DNA of 64,000 nucleotides from Paenibacillus pasadenensis DSM 19293 (GCF_000422485.1 NZ_KE383857.1:37519-101518), one strand, 5' to 3'; counted from the stretch's first letter, positions 1 through 9,129 are shown. Made by a program: numbers and translations. The notes: a model not told the origin generated them from the letters alone.

Positions 1-2874
1 GCGGCGAGCGTCAGCGTGACGGTGGCGGCGGGAGCGGACAGCGGCGGCTCGGGCGTCAGCCGGACGGAGTACCGGCTGACGGGAGCGACGACGCGAGTCT
101 GGACCGCCTACAGCGGCGGCCCGGTGGCGGTGAGCGCGGAAGGCGAGACGACCGTCGAGGCGCGCACGGTGGACGGAGCGGGGAATGTCGGACCGTCGTC
201 ATCCGCCGTCGTGCGGATCGACCGCACGGCGCCGGGTATTGCGACGATCAGCCAGAGCGTCGTCGGCTGGACTCGCGAGGCGGAAGTTCAGGTCAGCATC
301 GCGCCGGGAACGGACGCGGCTTCGGGCGTTGCTCGCGTCGAATATCGACTTACGGCGGCAACCGTTCAAGATTGGACGACTTACACCGGCCCATTTGCCG
401 TGACGGCTCCCGGCCAGACGACGGTGCATGCCCGGACCGTCGACCGGGCGGGCAATGTCGGGTCGCTCGTACTGGAGCCGATCCTCATCGACCGCGCCGC
501 GCCGACCGCGCCGACGGTGACGCCGAGCGCGGTCGGCTGGACGAACGCGGCCAGCGTGAGCGTGACGGTAGCGGCCGGCACGGACAGCGGCGGCTCCGGC
601 GTCAGCCGGACGGAGTACCGTTTGACGGGAGCGACGATGATGGGCTGGACAACCTACAGCGGCCCGCTGACGGTAAGCGCGGAAGGCGAGACGACCATCG
701 AGGCGCGGACGGTGGACCGGGCGGGCAACACCAGCCCGGCCGCATCGGCCGTTGTGAAGATCGACCGTACGGCCCCTGCGGCTCCACAGCTTCAGTCTCC
801 GGCGGATGGCGCAAGCCTGAGCACGGGCGAGATCGTGCTGGAAGGGATCGCCGAGCCGATGGCGATCGTCCAGGTGACGGTGAGCGGAGAATTGTGGGGA
901 GAGGATGCGGCGGATGCGGAAGGCCGCTGGTCGCTCGCCGCTCCTGCGGCTTTGGCAGACGGCAGCTACTCGGTCGTGCTGCATGCTGCGGATGCGCTCG
1001 GCAACCGCAGCGGTCCGAGCGCGGCAAGAAGCTTCTCCGTAGACACGGAGGCTCCGGCGGCGCCGATCGTCCTCGATCCTGACCCGGATGCCTGGCTCCC
1101 CGCAGCGCCGGCATGCTTCTCCGGAACAGCGGAGCCGGGCGCTCGAGTAACCGTTCTGCTGAACGATACGGTCGTTGGCGTCACTTACGCTGTTTACAAC
1201 GGAATTCCCGGCGCATGGAGCCTGCCGGCTCCGAGTCCGCTCGCCGACGGAACATATCGGCTGAGCGCCGTGGCGGCGGATGCGGCAGGCAATGCCAGTC
1301 CGGAGTCCGAGCCTTCGGCGTGGACGGTGGATACAAGGCCTCCTGATGCGCCGTCCATTCTGCTGCCAGCAGCGGACAGCAGCTCGTCGATTGCCAGGCC
1401 GCTGCTCAGCGGCGTCGCGGAAAGCTTCGCGCAGGTCCGGCTGTATCTGGACGGCGAGAGCATCGGCACGATCAAAGCCGACGAAGACGGAAGCTGGCGC
1501 TACGTCCCTGATCGCTCGCTCGAGCTGGGGACCTACGCCGTGCAAGCCCAGGCCGTCGATCGGGCCGGACACGCCAGCCCGCTGTCCGTGCCGCTGCGAT
1601 TCACCGTCGTGTCGGGGAACTCCGGCTTGCGCGCGCTGGCCGTGACGGGACTGAAGCTGAACGAGACGGTGACGGAAACGACCTACCGCTACACAGCGAA
1701 TGCTCCTTTTGAGATGGAGGAGGCGTACATCGAGGCTGAGCCGGCTCATGCCGGCGCATCGGTGCGGCTCGAGATCGGAGGCGCGCCTGCTCCGAATCCG
1801 CTGCTCCTCCGTGTCGGAGAGCAGACGGTGAGCCTTGTCGTGACGGCAGAGGACGGGACAACCGTCCAGGCTTATGAGCTGACGATCTACCGCGCCGAAC
1901 CGCCGCCGACGCCGGAGCCCCCGGCAACGCCGACGCCGGAGCCTCCGAAAACGCCGACACCGGAACCTCCGGCAACGCCGACGCCGGAGCCTCCGAAAAC
2001 GCCGACGCCGGAACCTCCGGCAACGCCGACGCCGGAAGTGCCGGCAACGCCGACACCGGAACCCACGGGAACGCCGACGCCGGAGCCTCCCGCGACACCG
2101 AGCCCGGAGCAGCCAGGTACGCCTGCCCCGCCTGCGACAGCGACACCGAGTCCGCAGCCGGTTCCGACGGAGCCGCCGGACACGCCGGCGCCCAGTACGG
2201 CGCCTGCCGGACCGGCAGAGCCGACGCCAGGCGGCATGCCTGCCGAGACTCCTGCGCCGCCGCGCTGCGCTTCCGGCAACGCGGCGCCCTTTACGGATCT
2301 GAAAGGCCACTGGGCCTCGCAGGCGATTGCCGAAGCGTTCGGCTGCGGCATCGTGAGCGGCTTCGCGGACGGAACGTTCCGTCCGAACAACGGGCTGACG
2401 CGAGCGCAGTTCGCAGTCATGCTCCTGAACGCGCTGGAACCGCTGCCGGACGGCGCCGATCCGCGATCCGGCGCCGACGTCGCGGCATCTTTCCGCGATG
2501 CGGCCCGAATTCCGGATTGGGCGCTGCAGGCGGTCGGTGAAGCTCGAGCGCGCGGCATCGTGCGCGGCTACGAGGACGGCACCTTCCGCCCGGACGCGGT
2601 CGTCACGCGCGCGGAAATGCTCGTCATGGCCGGCAACGCGCTGCGGCTGGAGCCGCTCGCTCAAGAGGCCGCCGCTTCGGCGCTGCGCAATGTGGCCGAC
2701 CGCTCCCGCATTCCAGCCTGGGCGGCGGGCTACGTTTCCGCAGCGATCGAACGCGGCTTGGCTGGCGGCCGGCCGGACGGAAGCTTCGGCCCGGCTGCCG
2801 CGGCCACGCGTGCCGAAGCGGCGGTTCTGCTCATGCGGATGATGGATGCGCGCGACGGCTCTCCGTCGCTATAG
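1..2874 (+). CDS. SLH-domain cell-surface protein with Ig-like repeats (5' truncated)
   Basis: The frame is already open at base 1 and the first residues (AASVSVTVAAG) match the middle of a repeat, so the gene starts outside the window; the GTG at 16 is not a real start. In order: three roughly 90-residue repeats of the YRLTGAT / TYSGP / ARTVDRAGN type (OmpL47/Ig-like, about residues 1-255), three bacterial Ig-like domains (about 257-530, each opening near an AP.AP motif), a cadherin-like beta-sandwich domain (about 533-625), a Pro/Thr/Glu-rich linker, and three SLH domains (about 755-950, with motifs such as FTDLKGHWA and GFADGTFRPN). SLH domains anchor proteins to pyruvylated secondary wall polymer, so this is a secreted wall-bound protein. 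Adhesion or wall function is inference; no catalytic domain is visible in the part present. It ends at a strong bidirectional terminator. Confidence 0.9.
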   Translation, partial: AASVSVTVAAGADSGGSGVSRTEYRLTGATTRVWTAYSGGPVAVSAEGETTVEARTVDGAGNVGPSSSAVVRIDRTAPGIATISQSVVGWTREAEVQVSIAPGTDAASGVARVEYRLTAATVQDWTTYTGPFAVTAPGQTTVHARTVDRAGNVGSLVLEPILIDRAAPTAPTVTPSAVGWTNAASVSVTVAAGTDSGGSGVSRTEYRLTGATMMGWTTYSGPLTVSAEGETTIEARTVDRAGNTSPAASAVVKIDRTAPAAPQLQSPADGASLSTGEIVLEGIAEPMAIVQVTVSGELWGEDAADAEGRWSLAAPAALADGSYSVVLHAADALGNRSGPSAARSFSVDTEAPAAPIVLDPDPDAWLPAAPACFSGTAEPGARVTVLLNDTVVGVTYAVYNGIPGAWSLPAPSPLADGTYRLSAVAADAAGNASPESEPSAWTVDTRPPDAPSILLPAADSSSSIARPLLSGVAESFAQVRLYLDGESIGTIKADEDGSWRYVPDRSLELGTYAVQAQAVDRAGHASPLSVPLRFTVVSGNSGLRALAVTGLKLNETVTETTYRYTANAPFEMEEAYIEAEPAHAGASVRLEIGGAPAPNPLLLRVGEQTVSLVVTAEDGTTVQAYELTIYRAEPPPTPEPPATPTPEPPKTPTPEPPATPTPEPPKTPTPEPPATPTPEVPATPTPEPTGTPTPEPPATPSPEQPGTPAPPATATPSPQPVPTEPPDTPAPSTAPAGPAEPTPGGMPAETPAPPRCASGNAAPFTDLKGHWASQAIAEAFGCGIVSGFADGTFRPNNGLTRAQFAVMLLNALEPLPDGADPRSGADVAASFRDAARIPDWALQAVGEARARGIVRGYEDGTFRPDAVVTRAEMLVMAGNALRLEPLAQEAAASALRNVADRSRIPAWAAGYVSAAIERGLAGGRPDGSFGPAAAATRAEAAVLLMRMMDARDGSPSL
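1903..2125 (+). repeat. In-frame 24-nt tandem repeat encoding a TPTPEPPA/K linker
   Basis: Within the SLH protein gene, a unit of about 24 nt encoding variants of TPTPEPPA or TPTPEPPK is repeated in tandem. Length in multiples of three keeps the frame. It forms a rigid, probably wall-spanning linker between the beta-sandwich domains and the SLH anchor. Such arrays commonly vary in copy number between strains. Confidence 0.8.
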
Positions 2875-2951
2875 CCGACCCGCTGACAGCAGAATGCCGA
2901 ATCATACTGGCAAGCCCCGCCGCCGGGCTGCCTGAACGAGCCTCTTTCGCC

Positions 2952-3002
2952 AAAAAAAGGCTGTCCCTCCGTCGACTTCATCGACGGGAGACAGCCTTTT
3001 TC
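2952..3002. terminator. Bidirectional rho-independent terminator
   Basis: An A-run, then GGCTGTC and CCGTCGA pairing across a CTTC loop with TCGACGG and GACAGCC, then a T-run. It serves the SLH gene on the plus strand and the ABC operon on the minus strand, which converge here. Confidence 0.85.
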
Positions 3003-3023
3003 CTGTTGCGGCGATGCGCCGCG

Positions 3024-4013
3024 CTAATTCGCGTACAGCCGCTGGACGGCATCCTCGAAATCGGCTTCGCGCATGCGCGCGTCCTCGAGCTCTCCGTACG
3101 CCTCCAGCTTGCGCAGCACGTCCATGAAGCGGCTTTGCTCCAGGCTGCACTGGACGGTGAGCGTCCGCTCCTGGAGGCCGACTGCGGCGAGGCTTGCGGA
3201 GTCCAGCCGCTGCAGGGCGCTCCACGCCGCCTGCGCCTGCTCGAGCGTCCGGTACGTCGCCTCGATCGACGCCGGCATGCCGATGCGCGAGCGCAATCCG
3301 CCGATCGGCCCGTCGTAGCTGAGCGTGCCGTCCGTGAGCACGAGCACGCGGCCGCACAGCTGCTCGATGTCGTCCATGTCGTGGGTCGTCAGCAGGATCG
3401 TCGTGCCGAGCTCCTCGTTGATGCCGCGCAGCAGGGAGCGGATATCCCGCTTGGCGGAAACGTCGAGGCCGATCGTCGGCTCGTCGAGAATGAGGATGGG
3501 CGGCTCATGCAGCAGCGCGGCAGCGAGGTCGCCGCGCATGCGCTGGCCGAGCGACAGCTTGCGCACCGGCGTGTCGAGGAATTCGCCAAGCCGCAGCAGG
3601 CCGTCGAGCTCGGCAAGCCGCGCTCGGCGGCGCTGCGGATCCATGCGGTACATCGCGCCGAGCACCTCGAACGAGTCCCGCAGCGGCAGGTCCCACCACA
3701 GCTGCGTGCGCTGCCCGAACAGCACGCCGAGCGTGCGCGCGGTCTCGACCCGGCGGCGATGGGGATCGATGCCGCCGAGCCGGACCGAGCCCGAGCTCGG
3801 ATGCAGGATGCCCGACAGCATCTTGATCGTCGTCGACTTGCCGGCGCCGTTCGGGCCGATGAAGCCGGTGAACTCGCCGGAGGCGATCGTGAAGCTGACG
3901 TCGCGCACCGCTTCCTTGACGAAGGTCGGTCCGCCGATCAGCGAGCGTAGTCCTTTGCGCGGACCGGGCTTTCGCAGCTTGAAGGACTTATGCAGATGGG
4001 CGGCTTCGATCAT
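3024..4013 (-). CDS. ABC-2 type exporter, ATP-binding protein
   Basis: A 329-residue ATPase. Walker A GPNGAGKST, signature LSLGQRMRGD and Walker B ILILDEPTIGLD are all present, followed by a C-terminal regulatory extension. The ATG at 4013 is preceded by AAGGAGG at a normal distance; the open frame runs further upstream but lacks homology there. It is the last gene of a three-gene minus-strand operon after two membrane subunits, so it energises that exporter. Substrate unknown; the family includes drug and polysaccharide exporters. Confidence 0.88.
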   Translation of the reverse strand: MIEAAHLHKSFKLRKPGPRKGLRSLIGGPTFVKEAVRDVSFTIASGEFTGFIGPNGAGKSTTIKMLSGILHPSSGSVRLGGIDPHRRRVETARTLGVLFGQRTQLWWDLPLRDSFEVLGAMYRMDPQRRRARLAELDGLLRLGEFLDTPVRKLSLGQRMRGDLAAALLHEPPILILDEPTIGLDVSAKRDIRSLLRGINEELGTTILLTTHDMDDIEQLCGRVLVLTDGTLSYDGPIGGLRSRIGMPASIEATYRTLEQAQAAWSALQRLDSASLAAVGLQERTLTVQCSLEQSRFMDVLRKLEAYGELEDARMREADFEDAVQRLYAN

Positions 4014-4033
4014 GAGAGACAGGCCTCCTTGTT

Positions 4034-4066
4034 TGAATTGGAATCGGAATTGGATTGGAATTGGAA
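4034..4066. repeat. Degenerate GGAATTGGATTGG-type short repeat
   Basis: The gap between the second permease and the ATPase gene holds a string of near-copies of a 6-12-nt GGAATT/GGATTGG motif, giving a locally AT-richer stretch in GC-rich surroundings. No clear function; replication slippage is the simplest explanation. Confidence 0.5.
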
Positions 4067-4078
4067 GCGAAAGCGCTG

Positions 4079-4894
4079 TTACGAGCCGGTGCTCTGATAG
4101 CTGCGCAGGCCGCGGCTCCACAGCCAGCCGCCTGCGGCCAGCGCCGCGGCGGAGGCAGCTGCGCTCAGCGCGAGCGTCCAGCCGCCGACAGCGCCTTTGA
4201 GAATGAACATCGCCGGCCAGTAATTGACGAAGGCGACGGGAAGGGCAGTCGAAAGCAGCGCTTTCAGCCATCCCGGATAGATCGACAGCGGATAGCGCAC
4301 CGCCGTGTGGGCGGCATCCTCCGTCATGTTCTGCAGCACCTCGATCCGCGTCATCCAGAAGCCCATGGCCGCGGTCGCGAGCCCGATGCCGAACAGCAGC
4401 AGCGCTCCGTTCACGACGGCCGCCAGCGTAAGCGGCAGCGCGACCCACAGCTCGATCGCGCCGTCCCGCGCGAGCGCGGCCAAGCTGTAGGCGAGCATCG
4501 AGGCGCCGAGCAGCGTCTCTCCGACGCGGACCGAGAAGTTCCTCGTCATGAGCGCCAGCAGCACGGGCACGGGCCGCAGCAGCAGACCGTCGAGATCGCC
4601 GCTGACCAGGTATTTCTCCAGATGATGCACGTCGGAGGCCAATGAGCGGTACAGCGCCTTGGCCAGCACCAGCACCGCGTACAGGTAGGCGGACTCGGTC
4701 AGCGTCCAGCCCTGGATCGCGCCGAAGCGCGCGAGGATGACGGCGAGCAAGGAAAACTCCACCGACGCGATGACGGCGGAGGCGATCGTGCCGAACCAGA
4801 AGTTGAAGCGGTACTGCATGCTGCTGCGGAAGCTGAAGCGGATCAGCAGCAGGTGCATGGCGATCAGGCCGCGCACGGAGCGGAGCGTCGTCAT
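4079..4894 (-). CDS. ABC-2 family permease subunit
   Basis: A 271-residue membrane protein with about six hydrophobic segments, opening MTTLRSVRGLIAMHL. It resembles the ABC-2 permeases of the DUF990/PF06182 type, which come as pairs with one ATPase. Its ATG overlaps the stop of the preceding permease by four bases (ATGA, 4891-4894), indicating translational coupling. Partner of the 4891-5667 permease and of the 3024-4013 ATPase. Substrate not deducible. Confidence 0.82.
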   Translation of the reverse strand: MTTLRSVRGLIAMHLLLIRFSFRSSMQYRFNFWFGTIASAVIASVEFSLLAVILARFGAIQGWTLTESAYLYAVLVLAKALYRSLASDVHHLEKYLVSGDLDGLLLRPVPVLLALMTRNFSVRVGETLLGASMLAYSLAALARDGAIELWVALPLTLAAVVNGALLLFGIGLATAAMGFWMTRIEVLQNMTEDAAHTAVRYPLSIYPGWLKALLSTALPVAFVNYWPAMFILKGAVGGWTLALSAAASAAALAAGGWLWSRGLRSYQSTGS

Positions 4895-5667
4895 CCTCCC
4901 TGCACCTCCGTTCGGCGGCGCATCGCGCCGGTGGCGGCGAAGCAGAGCGCGGTGAGCGCCGCGCACCAGGCCAGCGAGGGCAGCACGGCGGCGATGCCGT
5001 CCATCCCGAGATAGATGCGGGTCGGTATGTACTGCAGGGACGGGTAAAACGACCAGCGGCTCAGCCAGGCGAGCCAGCCGGGCAGCCATTCGATCGGGAC
5101 GAGGAAGCCGGAGAACAGCATCAGCAGCGCGTTGTTGACCCAGTGCAGCCACATCGCCTCGGTCGTCCAGAGCGAGACGGCCCCGATCAGATACTGGATG
5201 CAGAGTGCCAGGTAGGCGGCGCATAGAAGCGCGGCGAAAAATGCGGCCGTCTCGGCGAGGCCGGCGGGCAGGCGCAGCGGGACAAGGAATACGTACAGCA
5301 AGTAGATCGGCAAGCTTTTGTACAGCAGCTGGTAGGCGATCGTGCCCCACTCGCGGCTCATCATGCTGTAGAACAGATGCACGGGACGAGCAAGCTCGAT
5401 GGCGATCGCGCCGGTTCTCACCAGCTGCGGCATGCCAAGGCCGAACGTCGTGAACGAGGTGACCCAGAGCAGGCATTGGTTGAGGGCGACGTAGGAGACG
5501 AGCCCGCTGAGGCCGTACTCGCCGAGATCGCGGCCTTCGCCGATGCCGATCCAGATCGACAGGTAGATGAAGCCGAACATGGCGCTTGCTCCATTATGGA
5601 GCAGATGGGAAGCCCGATACTGCAGGTTGCGGGAAAAGCTGGCGCGCGCAAGCGCGAAAAAGACCAT
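4891..5667 (-). CDS. ABC-2 family permease subunit
   Basis: First gene of the exporter operon, about 258 residues with roughly six membrane spans, same family as its downstream neighbour. Two starts are possible: an ATG at 5679 (MRCLMVFF) and one at 5667 (MVFFALARASF). The second has a TGAGGTG ribosome site just ahead, so I use it; the first would add four residues. The pair of dissimilar permeases plus one ATPase suggests a heterodimeric exporter. Confidence 0.82.
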   Translation of the reverse strand: MVFFALARASFSRNLQYRASHLLHNGASAMFGFIYLSIWIGIGEGRDLGEYGLSGLVSYVALNQCLLWVTSFTTFGLGMPQLVRTGAIAIELARPVHLFYSMMSREWGTIAYQLLYKSLPIYLLYVFLVPLRLPAGLAETAAFFAALLCAAYLALCIQYLIGAVSLWTTEAMWLHWVNNALLMLFSGFLVPIEWLPGWLAWLSRWSFYPSLQYIPTRIYLGMDGIAAVLPSLAWCAALTALCFAATGAMRRRTEVQGG

Positions 5668-5847
5668 GAGGCACCTCATTTCGAAAGATCATCCTGAAAT
5701 GTCCGGAAAATAAGGTGAAATGCGGCAGAGAGCGGAAAAATATCCTACCATCTTGAAGGTGAGGATGGCAACAACTTTTTTTCGCGCGCATGGACGTAAG
5801 GGGATTGGAGCAGATTAGGAAACATACGGAAGGAAGGAGGAGCCTGA

Positions 5848-6711
5848 ATGTCGTTATGGCTCGAGATTATTCTGCGAACGCTGAGCTCGGTCGTCGTCCT
5901 GTTCCTCGTGACGAAGCTGCTCGGCAAGCGGCAGATCTCCCAGCTGTCCCTGTTCGAATACATTACCGGCATCACGATCGGCAACATCGCCGGCTACATC
6001 TCGCTCGACACCGATACAGAGTGGTACCTGGGGTTCGTCGCCATCGGCACCTGGACGATCGTATCCGTCGGCATCGAGTTCTGGACGCTCAAGAGCCGCT
6101 GGGTTCGCGGCATCGCGGACGGGCAAGGCACGGTGCTCATCAAGAACGGGTCCATCCTGGAGACGAATCTGTTCAAGGAGCGGATCACGCTCGACGAGCT
6201 GCTCGAGCAGCTGCGCAAGAAGAGCGTATTCAAGGTGGCGGAGGTCGAATTCGCCGTCATGGAGAAGAGCGGAGAGATCAACCTTCTGCTGAAAAAGGAG
6301 AACCAGCCGCTCACGCCCGCCATGCTCGGCTGGAAGATGTCGAAGGAGACGGAGCCGCAGACCGTCATGATGGACGGCGAGGTTCTTCAGGAGCCGCTCC
6401 GCAGCACCGGCAAGGACGAGCAGTGGCTGCGCCATGAGCTGGCGAAGCTCAAGGTGAAGCCGGAGAGCGTATTCCTCGCCCAGATCGACGATCAGGGCCA
6501 GCTGGACGTGCAGACCGGCTCGCAGGACGGATCGCTCGCTCCGGCCAAGCAGACCGCGCGCCAGCAGCTGCTGCAGACGCTGCAGCAATGCGAGTCGGAC
6601 TTCGAGCAGTTCGGCCGGTTCGCCCGCAGCGAAGAAGAGCGGGAGGCGCTTCTCTCCTGCTCGCGCCAGCTGAAGCAAGTGATTCGCCAGGCGCAGCCGG
6701 AGCTGAAGTGA
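5848..6711 (+). CDS. DUF421 family membrane protein (YetF/YcaP-like)
   Basis: A 287-residue protein. Three membrane spans lie in the first 90 residues, including the family motif around KLLGKRQISQLSLFEY and the FEYITGITIGNIA segment, followed by the soluble DUF421 domain and a Gln/Glu-rich C-terminal extension. The ATG follows AGGAAGGAGGAG. It is divergent from the ABC exporter operon and converges on the spore lipoprotein gene. Bacillus relatives are linked to sporulation or membrane stress, but the biochemical role of the family is unclear. Confidence 0.85.
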   Translation: MSLWLEIILRTLSSVVVLFLVTKLLGKRQISQLSLFEYITGITIGNIAGYISLDTDTEWYLGFVAIGTWTIVSVGIEFWTLKSRWVRGIADGQGTVLIKNGSILETNLFKERITLDELLEQLRKKSVFKVAEVEFAVMEKSGEINLLLKKENQPLTPAMLGWKMSKETEPQTVMMDGEVLQEPLRSTGKDEQWLRHELAKLKVKPESVFLAQIDDQGQLDVQTGSQDGSLAPAKQTARQQLLQTLQQCESDFEQFGRFARSEEEREALLSCSRQLKQVIRQAQPELK

Positions 6712-6762
6712 CCTCCCGCTCGAATAGCTACTATATAATATGAAGAAACAGAACGAGGGCTG

Positions 6763-7596
6763 TCAGCGCCGCGGCTTCTCGCCGCGCGCCAGTCCCGGAC
6801 TGCCGAAGCTGCCGCTGCTCGGGTTGCTGCCGGCATGGCCGCTCTGCGAGATCGAGGTTCCTTCGACGCTCTTGCCCTTCGCGGCGCGTTCCTTGATGAG
6901 GTTGAGCGGCACCGGCATGGCGGCTCCGCCGGCAAAATGCTTCTGCACGAGCACGTTGAAGGGCTTGACGTAGCGGTTCAGATCGCGGCCGCCCCATGAC
7001 TCGCGCGCGTACTCGACGAACTGGTTGACGACGTCGCGATTGGCCGTGATATGGACCTCCTGCACGGATGGAGCGAGCTTGCGCACGCGGATGGCGATCG
7101 TCTGCTTCAGCTTGGACGACAGCTCGTTGTGGTCGTTGACGGAGAAGTAGGAATTATAAGGCGTGACGAGCTGGCGGTTGGTCCAGGTGTCGCTGCCGGT
7201 CTTGTTGTCGTAGACGCCTTCCATCCAGCCGCCGTTGTCTTGCTCGCGCATGATCTTGCTGCCGCTCTTGACGGGCTGGGTCGCGGTCCAGTCGAGCACG
7301 ATGCCGACGTAGGCGTTGCGGTCCGTCAGCATGACGATGCCTTGGGCGACGCCGTTCAGGCCCGTCACCTCGCGCGACAGATGGGCGCTGTATTCCATGA
7401 AGCGGTTGTCGTGCTGGCCGGGGGTGGAGCCGGACTTGCCGTACATCTTGCTGCCGTACGCTTTCGGATCGTTCTTCTGGCGGGTGCCGTAGTTCTGGTC
7501 GCTGTCCTGCACGAGCTGCTTGTAGCCGCAGCCCGAAGCGGCGATCGACAGGACGAGCAGCGAGTGGAGCAGGGCGGTCTTGCGCGGGATTGGCAT
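6763..7596 (-). CDS. YhcN/YlaJ-family sporulation lipoprotein
   Basis: A 277-residue protein with a lipoprotein signal peptide (hydrophobic stretch then ASGC near residue 23). The middle shows the YhcN/YlaJ features: an ITANRDVVNQF-like segment and a run related to VALDKEHT-type modules, ending in a Ser/Gly-rich tail. The family is found in the spore inner membrane or cortex of Bacilli. AAGGAGG lies 11-12 bases ahead of the ATG. A weak sigma-F/G-like pair (GCATT, then CATATTT about 20 bases on) lies upstream, but is only suggestive. Forespore expression is inferred from the family. Confidence 0.75.
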   Translation of the reverse strand: MPIPRKTALLHSLLVLSIAASGCGYKQLVQDSDQNYGTRQKNDPKAYGSKMYGKSGSTPGQHDNRFMEYSAHLSREVTGLNGVAQGIVMLTDRNAYVGIVLDWTATQPVKSGSKIMREQDNGGWMEGVYDNKTGSDTWTNRQLVTPYNSYFSVNDHNELSSKLKQTIAIRVRKLAPSVQEVHITANRDVVNQFVEYARESWGGRDLNRYVKPFNVLVQKHFAGGAAMPVPLNLIKERAAKGKSVEGTSISQSGHAGSNPSSGSFGSPGLARGEKPRR

Positions 7597-7788
7597 CGGT
7601 CATCAGGCCTCCTTCAGAGTTTCGAGCCATGCCGTTAGGGTTCGCTCCAGAGCTTCAAATATGCGTCCTCGGGAGCATACATAAATGCCCACGGCTTTGG
7701 TTAAAAATGATAAGGAGCCGGCGGGAGAAACATCCGTCAAGACCGGTCAAATCGCGCGAAATCGCTTTTTTGACAGCTTTGAGAACAA

Positions 7789-7797
7789 TTTGTGAAC
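7789..7797 (+). promoter_or_regulatory. Possible ResD site
   Basis: TTTGTGAAC matches the Bacillus ResD consensus TTTGTGAAT at eight of nine positions and sits 13 bases ahead of the -35 box of ctaC. ResD controls respiratory genes in Bacillus. A single short match is weak evidence. Confidence 0.35.
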
Positions 7798-7810
7798 TCT
7801 CTGTGGAACA

Positions 7811-7839
7811 TTGACAATCAAGGGCTTCAACTTTATATT
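7811..7839 (+). promoter_or_regulatory. Sigma-A promoter for ctaCDEF
   Basis: A perfect -35 TTGACA (7811-7816), exactly 17 bases, then TATATT (7834-7839). Predicted transcription start near 7846 leaves an untranslated leader of about 210 bases before ctaC. Such a strong promoter suits a highly expressed terminal oxidase. Confidence 0.7.
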
Positions 7840-7977
7840 TAATAAAGTGTAATTGACATGCAGGAGTTGCCATTTTACAGCTGTGCATGAAGCATTTGCC
7901 GCAAGCCGTACATAAGGAAGAGAAAGCGTTTAACCGGCTTTTGCCGGCGGGTTTTCCAACTTCTAAATTGATTCCGT

Positions 7978-8013
7978 AAACGGATAGCCGCCCTCCGGCG
8001 GTTCTCCGTTTTT
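7978..8013 (+). terminator. Terminator-like hairpin in the ctaC leader (possible attenuator)
   Basis: AAACGGA and GCCGCC pair with GGCGGT and TCCGTTT across a short loop, followed by five Ts. It lies downstream of the ctaC promoter and upstream of the ATG, so read-through must be regulated or the hairpin is only weakly active. A smaller hairpin (CCGGC-TTTT-GCCGG) lies at 7934-7947. Confidence 0.5.
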
Positions 8014-8054
8014 GCTTGGGCAAATGGCTAAAATGTCAAAAGTGGGGTTGATGA

Positions 8055-9101
8055 ATGATGAAAAGGTGGCACCTTGCACGACGTCTCCTGCCGCTGCTCG
8101 CAGGGATGGCCTTGCTCTTGTCCGCTTGCGGACGGGAGGATTTGTCCACTCTAAATCCGCAAGGTCCGGTGGCGGAAGCTCAATTTGGATTGATGAAGCT
8201 GTCCATTCTGATCATGGTGCTCGTCGTCATCGTCGTATTCGCGCTGGCGTTCTACGTCATCGTCAAGTTCCGTCGGCGTCCGAACGACAAGATTCCGGTG
8301 CAGGTGGAAGGCAACCACAAGCTGGAGATCATCTGGACGGTCGTTCCGATCGTGCTGCTGCTGATCCTCGCCGTGCCTACGGTCAAGCATGTATTCGGCC
8401 TAGCCAAGGACTACACGAAAGATCCCGATGCGGTTCAAGTCATCGTAACCGCTCATCAATACTGGTGGGAATTCGAATACCCGCAATACGGAATCAAGAC
8501 CTCCCAGGAGCTCATGATCCCGACGGGCAAGACGGTATCGGTGCAGGCGAAGTCTGCCGACGTCATCCACTCGTTCTGGATTCCGGCGCTCGCGGGCAAG
8601 ATCGACACGAACCCGGGCGCGAACGTCAATACGATGTTCTTCAGCGCCGATCACGACGGCGTCTACCTCGGCAAATGCGCCGAGCTTTGCGGACCTTCCC
8701 ATGCTCTGATGGACTTCAAGGTCAAGTCCGTCAACGAAGGCGCCTTCGACCGCTGGGTAGCGGCGATGAAGGAGCCGGGCAAGCTGCCGGCCGATCCGGC
8801 GATCGCCGAAGTGTTCGAGAAGCAATGCCTCACTTGCCACGCCGTCGGCGACAAGGGCTTGCAGCTGTATCCGAACCTGACCGGCATCGGCGACAAGGAG
8901 ACCATCGCAGGCATCCTCGTCAATACGGACGACCCGCAGTACAAGAACGAAGGCACGACGCATGACAACTTGAAGCGCTGGATCGAAGATCCGCAAGCGG
9001 TTAAGCCTGGCAACTCCATGCCGAAGGTTGACCTGACTCCGGAACAGATCGAAGGCATCGCCAAGTATCTGTCGGAATACAAGCTGAACGTGGAGCAATA
9101 A
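8055..9101 (+). CDS. ctaC: Cytochrome c oxidase subunit II (caa3 type)
   Basis: A 348-residue lipoprotein: signal peptide with LLSAC lipobox near residue 25, two membrane spans, then the CuA domain with the CAELCGPSH motif and a C-terminal cytochrome c domain with heme-binding CLTCH. The fused cytochrome c marks it as a caa3-type oxidase that takes electrons from cytochrome c or menaquinol-derived donors. It passes electrons to subunit I at the outer face of the membrane. First gene of ctaCDEF. Two adjacent ATGs (8055, 8058) are possible. Confidence 0.96.
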   Translation: MMKRWHLARRLLPLLAGMALLLSACGREDLSTLNPQGPVAEAQFGLMKLSILIMVLVVIVVFALAFYVIVKFRRRPNDKIPVQVEGNHKLEIIWTVVPIVLLLILAVPTVKHVFGLAKDYTKDPDAVQVIVTAHQYWWEFEYPQYGIKTSQELMIPTGKTVSVQAKSADVIHSFWIPALAGKIDTNPGANVNTMFFSADHDGVYLGKCAELCGPSHALMDFKVKSVNEGAFDRWVAAMKEPGKLPADPAIAEVFEKQCLTCHAVGDKGLQLYPNLTGIGDKETIAGILVNTDDPQYKNEGTTHDNLKRWIEDPQAVKPGNSMPKVDLTPEQIEGIAKYLSEYKLNVEQ

Positions 9102-9129
9102 CCTATCGGTAATGAAGGGGGTACCAGCC

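Larger units (their letters stand above)
7597..8054. other. Intergenic control region between the spore lipoprotein gene and ctaC
   Basis: 458 bases, clearly AT-richer than the flanking genes. It holds the ctaC promoter, a possible ResD site and two leader hairpins, listed separately. A 122-codon minus-strand frame (7655-8023) covers most of it, but lacks a ribosome site and family likeness, so I do not call it. Confidence 0.7.

Noticed and set aside
199-2664. 821-codon minus-strand frame opposite the SLH protein gene
   Set aside because: Arg-rich composition, no ribosome site, no domain; a shadow of codon bias in GC-rich DNA.
4067-4078. GAAAGCGCTG as a cre site
   Set aside because: Outer bases do not fit the CcpA consensus and it lies at the 3' end of a gene, not near a promoter.
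7655-8023. 122-codon minus-strand frame upstream of ctaC with several cysteines
   Set aside because: No ribosome site, no family likeness, and it covers the ctaC promoter and leader.
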